From Hypsibius dujardini (Eukaryota; Tardigrada; Eutardigrada; Parachela; Hypsibiidae): a stretch of DNA of 64,000 nt. The stretch spans positions 1 through 64,000 of the forward strand of contig LRSR01005490.1 of the NCBI GenBank assembly GCA_001579985.1, given 5' to 3'. The position numbers and the translations under genes are program-made. Shown in pieces: positions 11,083-20,705 of this stretch (its first letter is position 1; each line of letters starts with the position of its first letter). The notes under the pieces are model-generated. The model saw nothing but the letters and a program-made list of their open reading frames with translations, made no database searches and was not told where the DNA came from.

Positions 11083-11811
11083 ATGTTGCTGGTTGCTGTC
11101 CTCTTCGCCGTAGTAGCACTGGCCGTCGGAGCTCCCGCCGCTCGGGGTGGAGGCGGTAGCGGACCCAGTCCTCCGTTCGTTAACAAGGGTAAGTTATCCA
11201 CTTGTATTAATTACATTACCACGTTCCTCAAAAAATGGTTTTCATGCTTGACATTTTCCGAAAACAAAGGAACTGTTCATGTTGGCGTGGGAGAAGTGGC
11301 TTATATCGAGTCCCCAAATTACCCCAACAATTACCCAACCTGGCAAGTAACCGGGTGGACCCTGACCGCCCCTCGAGGACACGTTTTGGTGGTATGCAAC
11401 TTGATGAAGTCTCAAGTATTTTGGTGACAGTCACTTTAAGCGGTAGTATGTCCTAATGACAGATCAATGCCGAAGCCTTTGAGGTGGAAGGGACGACCAC
11501 CCCGTGGTACAACGACTGGCTAGGGTTCTGGGAACTCAGCGCCTACACTGCCTCGTACGGCCGCGACGGAGTGACTGGACCGCAGAATCTCCGCACACAA
11601 ACGAATAGCGTGGTAGGTCTCTCTACTTTCAGTATCCTCAATGTCGGCAATTGTCTGGCTGAGCGAAATTAACTTTAGCCGCTTAAAGCGTGCCGCACTA
11701 TGCTAACAGATTTTGCTCATTTCCTGTTTATTGCAGTTTGTCAAATTCGAATCGGATCGGTCGGTGACCTTTTCTGGCTTCCGGCTCCGTATTGAGACCG
11801 CTCCACAATAA
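11083..11811 (+). CDS. Secreted single CUB-domain protein without cysteines (150 aa)
   Basis: Four exons: 11083-11188, 11270-11391, 11463-11612, 11737-11811. The phases close (1, 0, 0) and give 151 codons including the stop. Residues 1 to about 17 (MLLVAVLFAVVALAVG) are a signal peptide, followed by a Gly/Pro-rich linker and one CUB domain (about residues 36-150). CUB hallmarks are IESPNYPNNYP near its start and VKFESDRSVTFSGFRLRIE at its end. CUB domains are extracellular binding modules usually held by one or two disulfides; here the whole protein has no cysteine. No protease or other domain follows, so it is a stand-alone secreted CUB protein. Its partner is unknown. Confidence 0.88.
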
Positions 11812-13690
11812 TCCGTCACTGTCTAATTATATGATTACATAAGATTCTTCTTGCATACTAGCTGGATTGCTCTTCCTTTGAATGTCGGCCTCTTTTTTCA
11901 TGTATTTAGTGCACAGCCAGGGGTGGAGTTAGGGCAGTGATGCGCACTACTTGATCGCAGAATTTGGTTAGATCCAACCGATTTCCCACGTTTTGGCAGT
12001 TACAACATTCTCTACAAACGCAAATCATATCCGAAAATATTGGCTCAATGCGTACGAGATACATTTAATTTCAAATTTATTAATTTTGACCCTGCAGGGC
12101 CCCACATATACATGTAGGTATCAGTGTGTGCTTGATCTTAGATTTAATGTCGGCCGGACCAGCCGTAAGGGGTTAAGGTCCGCAAAGCCCGGAAATTCAT
12201 CCAGAAAGTATTTCTTTCTCATTTGCGTGTAGGGTGTTAACTGTTCCACAACCTGCTAAAGCACAGGGGGGTGCATGCCAAGAATTACTGCGTTTGGTGG
12301 TGTAGCGTGCGCAACACGGTATGGTCCACAATACTTTATTACTACACAAAGAATCACCAGAACTCACTCGAAACAATACGTTACAGTACTATATGTACAG
12401 TATGTCATCAAGCCAAGGCTTCTTATGCGAAAATATAAACAGAACAAAGTATGCGCTTGCAATATATAGCAACTAAAACAGAGAACAATAAAGTGCCCGC
12501 AACAGCAGGGATTATTTGGGGGAAGGGGGCGACAACGACAGCTCAAGTGCTTTAGCGTTGATCTGAAATGATGAGAATAAACGTGTCTACATGAGTACAT
12601 ATGGTACAGTACTACGAAGTTTTGAAATATGGCAGATGGTCAGAGTTGCTTACCACAAAGCTGTATAAGATATGTAGAACCTTTGACGTGGAACATCTTG
12701 AAGTTATCGTCGCTCGAAGCATGTTTCTTTAGTTCTTCTACCGACACTGCGGTAGTCAATAAAATGTGTAACAAAATTCTGTCAAAAAATGGTATCAAAA
12801 AAGTTATCAGTGGACGAGTGAACATGGGTTGTGTGAGCCGAAAAGAGAAAGTTCTGATTGGCATTTTGCCTTTTTTCGATCGTTGACAGCTCGGCTGCCT
12901 TTCCGCTCAGCCAAATGCGATAAGCGAATTTGCGAAATTTACTGATTGATTTTCCTTGACAGCTCCGGCTGATCACTTGTTCAAACTCCTTCATCAAAAC
13001 TTTTTCGATATCTTTTGCTGATTAATGGGCAACGTTGACGAATGCGCTTTCGCTACTATAGTGTACTTGGTACTACTACTCTGCAAGTGTGTCAACTTAA
13101 TGTTTCTTTACAATTATCAAAGTTAGGTGTGGTAGTTTAACGTTTTTTAAATTACCGAGCTGTGGGAGTTCCTAGTCACTATTAACAATTGACCATTAAC
13201 AATTAATGACTACCGAATAAGAAGTATTGAGCAACGGCGAAACCGACGAGCCGAAAGCGAGCTGGGCTTGTAGTAATAATGTTATAGCCGGATCTAGAAA
13301 TCGTTCCAAATTTGTTTTCTGAGGGTTCTTATTCTTAGGATATCATTCATGGTTTTTTTATTTCAGTTTATCGGTAATGCCGCAGAGATTTTTTTGCCAG
13401 ACTCTTAAAGTTTAAAAATGTGGCAAGGTTTCATACCCCACGATTCCTACAATGAAAAAAACGGTCGAAAAAGTTAAAATTACTGCAGGATAGAAAAACG
13501 TGTTAAAAGCGTGTTAAGAGAAGGCCCCTTTGATGAACCTTAATTTTCCGTTTCGCTCGCGTGGACATCTCTCATTGTGTGGTTCTACGCAATACAATTA
13601 TTTTTAAAGGGCTTAACATTGCATTTCGAACGCGTCAGAGGACTAGACGAAGTAACGTGATATGAACCATTAATTTCTCCCTCCTTTTTT
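11812..13690. other. Interval without an assigned gene
   Basis: No coding exon could be supported on either strand; open frames here are short and lack splice or start context. The last part (13540-13690) leads into the inverted-repeat element at 13691. Confidence 0.4.
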
Positions 13691-13860
13691 GAGATGCCCG
13701 CAGTGATGCGGTGATATTGGTTCACAATCAAGATCGACTGGAATTTCATATCATTCATCGGCGGAACTTTAACGTTTTTAAACAGCTAGCAATCAGTGAT
13801 TTTAAAGTCGAGTCAGTCTGCAATGTGAACTAATATCGCCGCATCACTGCGGGCTATCTC
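13691..13860. repeat. 170-base inverted-repeat element
   Basis: The left arm GAGATGCCCGCAGTGATGCG (continuing GTGATATTGGTTCACA) recurs inverted at the right end (TGTGAACTAATATCGCCGCA, then TCACTGCGGGCTATCTC). The arms are about 36 bases with few mismatches and enclose about 100 bases: a short foldback/MITE. Confidence 0.75.
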
Positions 13861-14379
13861 ACATCGGTCCAATTCAGCCATTATTCCTCAATAATGGTCA
13901 GAGACCTAGATCACGCAGGCGGCTTCGGGTACCATGACACAGCAGTTCTAAAAACACAACATTGTTTCCAAAAAAATGGCACTCTCTAGATAGATTATAG
14001 CTAGGCTACTAGAGTTTTTTCGTTGGCGTTTGTGTTCATTGCGGAAAGGCTAAAATCGATGGTGGTTCATCGCCCTAGCGACCAATGTCGTGAAATGACG
14101 ACACGGCGACCTTTTATTATTCATTCAAAAGCGGATCAGGCAATCTCGACGGACTCAACTGACAGGGAAACTTGAGCTGTTGCCCGAAAATTAGAAAACA
14201 TTGAGTACCCATTTGTGATTGACTGATGTCCGAACAAAACTGCCAGATTCGTCTGTTTTAATCGTTCTTGGGTGTCTAACGAGGAAACATAGGTGGGATG
14301 TCGCCTAGTTTAGACTTCTCGTTTCTTTGCAAAGCAAAGTAACCAGATCTACTACGTCTTAAGCGTGAAAACGCGTCCC

Positions 14380-15250
14380 CGTTTCTGGACAGTGGCCGGT
14401 AACATTAAGTTGTGTTTTCTTTGTACAACATTTTGCAACTAAACCGGTCACCACTGCAAACTGATGCATTGATTGATAGGTGATGTAATCAATACAACAC
14501 AAGCAATGTTACAATCAATCGCACACACCGCAGTAGTTATTTAGCACTGACTAAGGTCGCAGCGATTATTTTTCCTGTTTTTAGTTCAGTAGCTCTACAG
14601 AACATTCGCTTGATTGCTCGATTACACTGCAGCCCTGTTGATTGATTGATTGGCGCTAAGAAAATGTTTTAGGAAGCAATTTGTTGTGTTTTTTTAGATT
14701 GTATTAGATGTTTTGTTACTTATAACTTAGGCGATCAGTTGATTGAATGAATGATCAAATTTAGTTTATTCTTTTCCATATCTAATTATTTAAAAACTAA
14801 ATTTGATCATTCATTCAGTCAACTGATCGCCTAAGTTATAAGTGACAAAANNNNNNNNNNNNNNNNNNNNNNNNNNNNNNNNNNNNTTTTCTTAGCGCCA
14901 ATCAATCAATCAACAGGGCTGCAGTGTAATCGAGCAATCAAGCGAATGTTCTGTAGAGCTACTGAACTAAAAACATAGGCGATCAGTTGATTGAATGAAT
15001 GATCAAAATTAGTTTATTCTTTTCCATATCTAATTATTTAAAAACTAAATTTGATCATTCATTCAGTCAACTGATCGCCTAAGTTATAAGTAACAAAACA
15101 TCTAAAACAGTCTAAAAAAGGCACAACAAATTGTTTCCTAATACATTCATTAGCACCAATTAATCAATCAACAGGGCTGCAGTGTAATCAAGCAATCAAG
15201 CGCATGTTTTGTAGAGCTATTGAATAAGAAACAGGAAAAATAATCCGTGC
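14380..15250. repeat. Large nested foldback repeat around an assembly gap
   Basis: Sequence at about 14560-14700 (AACATTCGCTTGATTGCTCG, ACTGCAGCCCTGTTGATTGA) returns inverted at 14887-14975 and again, more diverged, at 15160-15240. Between these lie two copies of a roughly 140-base hairpin (14711-14850 and 14976-15110) whose arms read CTTAGGCGATCAGTTGATTG and its complement. A related copy of 14390-14690 lies in reverse orientation at about 46650-46900, showing this is a dispersed family. The gap at 14851-14886 falls inside the palindrome, so the true length is uncertain. Confidence 0.75.
14851..14886. other. Assembly gap (36 N)
   Basis: A run of N inside the foldback repeat; probably a join across a hairpin that could not be sequenced or resolved. 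Confidence 0.98.
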
Positions 15251-15366
15251 AGTCATTACATGCGAACATTACTGAATAAGTACATTCACTATACGAAACC
15301 CGTATGTCAGACATTTCAGAAGGGCGAATTCACCTTTGCGGAAAATAAAACAGAACAGGGAGGTCA

Positions 15367-17340
15367 TTAGCAGCCAGCAGGTCGACCGCGAATCTTCTCG
15401 CCAATCTGGTTTCCTTCCTGGTCGACACACCAGCTAAACCTGCAATTGTCGATAGGAAAACAAGATTACGTTCAGGTCCGAAACGAAACTGTTCCCAGTC
15501 TATCTGACACGCATATGATGAAGGATGGCAAAGCTATTTTATACTGAAAATGAACCAAAGCTCAGCTAAAAAAATGTGAATCATGTCTAGACCAAACCAA
15601 ACTAAAAGTAACACCAAAGGAAATCAATCACAACTAACTCACACAAAAATCAACTTAAATCTAAGCTGGAATAGCGAAACCGCAACTAGGCTAAAAAAAA
15701 CTTCGGAAAAATCAAACTAAACCAAGAAAAACTTGACTAGTACCAATTAAAAGAAAACTAAAAAAAATCAAAGTTACAGCGAAATTTTACTGTATTTGTA
15801 AATTACTAATATTCTGACTAAAATTTAAATAATTCATCAGATTGAGCTTTTAATTTAGTTGAAGTAGAATGCCAACAAAATAATTCTGGCTAAACTAAAC
15901 TACAAAGGAATTAAATTACTTGACTTTGTGTTTCAAGCATATTCTTAAAATTGTATAATCTTTTATTTTCGCCTGCCCTAATTGAGTGATCGTGATTCTT
16001 ACCCTGTACTGCCGTGGAACTGGCGAGGCGAGTAACGCCCGGTCGTGTCGTCGCAGGACGGTGTAAAGTGTCCCACAATCCCGCGTTTTCCCTTCTCCCT
16101 AGCCTCATGTCGAAGGCGATGGCATTCACATGCTTGAATTCCAGTTCCTCGAATTATTTCCTCTCCACCTTTGGACACGCATTGGACGACCGAGTTTTCG
16201 AGCAATTGTCTGGCTGAATAAGTTCCGTCAGCCTCGCATTTGGGAAAGATAGTGGATGCTTTGGTTGCCTGCACCTCTGCCAAATGTGCCAAACAGTTCC
16301 CTGCAATTAGAAAGTGTATAAAAATATTGAATTATTCAACATTGTCGTGATACTTCAAGCTGAACGATGCCAAATGGTGCGATTGTTTTGGAACCGGAGG
16401 CAGGGAAAAGTTGATTTTCATCCTTCAAACATGTCACTGACTTGACTGATTTTTAGAGGTCGAATTCAAAATTATTCGGCACTTTATTTTGTTCTATTTC
16501 TAATGATTTTCGATATTTATGTCGCAATTTTTATCCAACGGATTTTTTTCGGCACATTTTCAAAATTGGGAAAACACTGGGAGATCTCATTTTTCTCGAT
16601 TTTACCCGTAGAAACGCCAATTTTTAGAATACTTTTAAAGAAGTATTTTTGACATTATCGCAACCAAAATCAATTTAAAATCGATTGGAGTTTGCAGAAC
16701 GTTTTTTAGATTTCAGGGGGCGGAGCTATAAGCCATTATCAGACAGGATAAAAAATTGACCACTCGAAATCCAAATATGTTGCGTAGCTCCGCCCCCTTA
16801 CATCTAAACAAATTTCGGCTAAGGCCATTCAGTTTTAAATTGAATTTTGGTTGGGATAGTGTCAAAAATTACTTCTTTAAAAGTTTTAAAAACTTGGCGT
16901 TTTCACGGGTAAAAGTGAGAAAAATGGGATCATCCAGTGCTTTCCCAACTTTGAAAATCTGCCAGAAAACTCCGTTGTATGGCAATTGTGACATAAATAT
17001 TATAATCATAAATATAGTATTATCAAAAAAATATACGGCGAGATCATTTTTGAATTCGACCTCTAAAAATCACCCCAAGTGAGAAAAAGTGCGTTCTTCA
17101 TGTAATTTGAATAATAATAACTAGACGTACTTCCGGGGACGGATGTTGGGTGCGATGGACGAATGGATTGCTCATTTTGAAGCAGAGCGTCTTTGGCTGC
17201 CACAGCGGCCAGGAACTAAGACAAAGAAGTTGTTTACATGAAGACTAAAACGACGTATCAGAAGCAAACCAAGAATGCAAGACATTAAAATTATAATATG
17301 TTCTTACCAAAACAAATGTGAATATCAGTGATTTAGCCAT
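15367..17340 (-). CDS. Secreted protein with two thyroglobulin type-1 domains (162 aa)
   Basis: Minus strand, four exons: 17308-17340, 17131-17215, 16003-16300, 15367-15439. The phases 0, 1, 2 close to 163 codons including the stop. Residues 1 to about 18 (MAKSLIFTFVLFLAAVAA) are a signal peptide. Domain 1 (about 41-98) shows FPKCEADGTYSARQ, VVQCV, GGEEI and GTG; domain 2 (about 100-162) shows FTPSCDDTTGRYSPRQ, SWCVDQEGNQI and RGRPAGC at the C-terminus. Thyroglobulin type-1 modules are extracellular and some (thyropins) inhibit cysteine proteases of the papain/cathepsin class; that role here is inference. In both domains the QC cysteine and the first cysteine of CWC are missing (QL and QF; VQC and SWC), while the other four remain. 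Two introns contain repeats (15520-15900, 16441-17079). Confidence 0.9.
15520..15905. repeat. AAACTAAAC-rich repeat within an intron
   Basis: AT-rich stretch opening with AAGGATGGCAAAGCT and filled with AAACTAAA-type motifs, resembling the reverse complement of the MITE-like element at 7116-7456. Its far end is not clear. It lies in the last intron of the thyroglobulin type-1 gene. Confidence 0.4.
16441..17079. repeat. Foldback element, about 640 bases, in an intron of the thyroglobulin type-1 gene
   Basis: The left end TGATTTTTAGAGGTCGAATT is mirrored at the right end by AATTCGACCTCTAAAAATCA. The arms remain complementary, with divergence, deep into the element (CGCCAATTTTT... against ...AACTTGGCG; GGGGGCGGAGCTA against TAGCTCCGCCCCC). 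The turn is near 16750. A diverged relative may be at 25320-25800. Confidence 0.8.
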
Positions 17341-17396
17341 TGTGGGACGGAATACAGTACGGAAAGAGAAGAAAAAGAGAAATGACTGGGCGACTG

Positions 17397-17672
17397 TTAT
17401 TTCTTTCCGCAACGAATGGTATCGCATTTTGTTGTATAGCACAGACAGATGACGGCGATTAGCTTGAGGTCTTTTGCACAGATTCGATGATAACACAGTC
17501 GATGATCGCAATCACCAAGGATTTGCAGAACTCTCAGTTCTCTATTTTCTAGTTTTCCGCCAAAACAAAACAGACACTTGTTATTTATAGATGAACATGA
17601 CGGCAACTTGTTTGCAGTTCGTGTCGCCAGCTTTGGAGTCCGAAAAGTACCGCCGCTAATTGATTCCGGCAC
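17397..17672 (-). CDS. Possible cysteine-rich exon (unrecognised)
   Basis: An open minus-strand frame with ten cysteines ending CLCYTTKCDTIRCGKK. The stretch KCLFCFGG followed after about 17 residues by CDHRLCYHRIC recalls zinc-finger spacing (CxxC then CxHxxC) but does not fit a standard RING exactly. It has no ATG near its start and may begin at an acceptor. It lies just upstream of the thyroglobulin type-1 gene on the same strand. Confidence 0.25.
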   Translation of the reverse strand: MPESISGGTFRTPKLATRTANKLPSCSSINNKCLFCFGGKLENRELRVLQILGDCDHRLCYHRICAKDLKLIAVICLCYTTKCDTIRCGKK

Positions 17673-18239
17673 TCGAAGATCTGGGTTTGACTGTTTAGCT
17701 CGTCATCATGGGAGTTGGTTCGCTGGGAACGATCCCGCGGTCGATAATAGACGCGCTATTTTCTTTTTGTCGCTTTTTCTGCCTCCACTATTACTGCTAA
17801 GCCCGTTGATTGAGATTTTCACGCTTGTCATTTGATGTTGTCCAAAATTGCCATTGCATGCTCCTACGCCATCTTTTCGGGAGAGAAACAATGTTCGCTG
17901 GGTCACGCCTGGACCCACGAACTTGCTCATAGTTTTGGTGACGCAACGGGAAGAGCAGCCGGAAACCGACCGCCACGCGAAAACGTGCAGCAATTCCGAA
18001 AGCTGTCAATTGTTTATAGGGGTGAGACTGTACGCATTGCCAATGAAAACGTCTGTACGTTAGTGGCGGTTAAGTTTTATTTTAAGCATGAAGGCGAGGC
18101 CCCTGGTCAGCTGGAATGCACGTGAGACGAGTTGTTGATCGGTTTTCCTTCATCTGCTGATGCGGGTAGTATTTTTTCGTTTGGTGCACAACGGAAATTA
18201 CTCTTTGACTGTATTACACGTCGAATAAAAAGCCAACTA

Positions 18240-19037
18240 CTACAGGGCAGCACGAGGAACATTCTGAGATGACTTAGTTAATTCAAACAAATCTTTTTGA
18301 ATAAATCGTTGCTTCAATCTTGATTTTTGCAGTAACAGAACTTTTGTATTCGGATAAACACTTTGAGCAAGGTCGAATTTAAGGGAAAAATCATTGGCCA
18401 ATAGGCGCTCCCATATTGCTAGTAACCACAACAATAATTTTTTCTTTTATTTCGTTCAACAGTTTTGAGATCGTTATATATTTTCGATACAGAAAATAGT
18501 CTGCTCCGCAAAATTGCAGCAAAAACAAATCGTCAAATAATTGGAGCTTGAAAAACAAAAGAATTAACGGTATTTCATTTCAGCACGCCCATCGCACACT
18601 CACATTGATCCTTCAATGCACGCGTATTGCGACGCTGGCAAGCCGTTTTAGATGAGGAAAAGGTTTCAGACCTCTCCCTTGTTACGCTTCGAAGTGAAAG
18701 AATGTCTTTTCCACGTGTGAATATTCTGATGCCTAGACGAGCAAAGACAGATTCCACATTCGACAGAAATATTTGCAACACGTTTCTGGTCGAATTTTTC
18801 AGAACGCATTGCTCTGAGAATAGTAAAAAAAGGCAACGTCCGCGAAAACAAAAAACATCAAAACCCTTCCCTTACAAAAACAAATGGCGTCCTTTTCACG
18901 ACGACGTAGTGTGGGTCATTGTGGACTCTGCCTTTTTCGGTATGGACCAGTTCTTCCGAAATTTGACGTTGAATTTCTTCCCTGACCAGACCCGTTAGCC
19001 TAAAACGCTTGCTTTTGAGGGCTCCGACTTTCCACAT
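18240..19037 (-). CDS. Possible three-exon gene of unknown function
   Basis: Candidate minus-strand exons. Exon A 18876-19037 starts MWKVGALKSKRFRLTGLVRE, is rich in charged residues, and ends at a donor (TTT/GTAAGG). Exon B begins at 18813 after a good acceptor (CTATTCTCAG) and is open in two frames. Exon C 18240-18418 begins after ACTAG with IWERLLANDFSLKFDLAQ and ends in a stop after SSQNVPRAAL. Exon A ends in phase 0, and the phases of B were not closed unambiguously, so boundaries are provisional. No family is recognised and no signal peptide or membrane segment is seen. Confidence 0.35.
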
Positions 19038-19284
19038 AATAATTGAGTTTTGTTTGTGCGCCGTCCGATAAGTTTTGCATAGCGTATGTGTGTGGGACTC
19101 TACGTTTCTGCGCAGTTCGAAAAGCCGAAGCCGTAGTGCGCAGTGGCGTCATACAGTGGGATCAACAACGCTACTCAAACGCAAATTGTCAGGGAGCACT
19201 TTTCTGCGGCGATGGAGAGTGAAACCATCAAACTCACGCGTCCAGGCACAAGACAGACGTGGCGTGGTGGCAGAAAGCAGACCA

Positions 19285-19606
<322 letters not shown>

Positions 19607-20705
19607 AGTCAAATTGAAATGCAGAGGTCACGAGGACTCAGAACGCACGGACGAAGCTAGTAAACACCTATCGGAAAAGTGAAAAAAGGAATTATTTTAG
19701 TGTGTAAACCTCACAAAAAATGTGTAAAACTAAAGCATTGTGTGTAAATCTAAATGGCCTAAGGTTTATACACTTTTTGACATTTTATGACTTTATATTT
19801 GTACTATATTGTATTATAGTTGTATCAGTTAATACAAGCAAAACAGTATCATAAAGTATACTACAACGTTATTAATGATTTTGGGGTACTTGTGTAAACC
19901 TTAATTTCCCTTAAACATTTTCTTGGTGCAAAAGAAAGATAAAAAGAGGATATTTTCCATTCAAAGTTTTTGAATGAGTGCCCGAGAAGGACGACCCTGT
20001 CCGATGACGTCATGAGACTTTTTTTGATATTGAAAAAGACAAAAGCTCAACAAGAAGTTAAAAAAACTTAGATTTAAGATTGGGACACGAAACAATCATC
20101 CGTGGCCCCGTGACTAGCGACCCGGCGAGAGTTTGGACTATTTCAGGCATTGGGTTCCCCTTAATACATAACATACCAAATATATCTAATAAAATCAAAA
20201 ATCCACAAAGAGAATGGGTTAACAGGTCTCTCAGTATATAAAAAAAGCTGTACACGACGGTTAGAAGTATTTCTACGAGTGGCTATTATTTGATACACTG
20301 GCAGCAACAAAGACGGACCATCTTTTTGTCTCTAAATTAATCGATGCTGTCCTACGCACTGCCCCGTTGGGATTTCCCGCAACTTGTGGGTATGTGGGTG
20401 GACATAGGCACGTGTTTCTAAGTACGTCTGCAAAGACTGCTTTTGGTTAACAACTTTATCGATTGATTTACACGCTGTTTGCTCACAGGCACAACGCTAG
20501 TCCCAAAAACGGGACTTGCAGCGCCAAGGGGATTTTCCGTTACCGATACTACATTAAGGCAGAACGCATTCGATTTCCGTTTGAATTTTGAGAAAAATTA
20601 GTGATTCTCAGGAGCTTCAATGTTGAATGTTTTCGCGCAACACCTTACGGGAATATAAAGGGTTTTTTTCAAAACCGAAAGCACGCATCTCTTCTAATCG
20701 TAAAA
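19607..20705. other. Interval without an assigned gene
   Basis: Contains a run of TGTGTAAA(C/A) motifs at about 19700-19760 and 19890. Otherwise no support for a gene or RNA. The last 100 bases are probably the 5' region of the four-TM gene. Confidence 0.4.

Noticed and set aside
17832-18125. Plus-strand frame containing HELAHSFG, resembling a zinc-metalloprotease HExxHxxG site
   Set aside because: No other protease sequence surrounds it, there is no signal peptide or third zinc ligand, and the opposite strand has equally long open frames. Likely chance.
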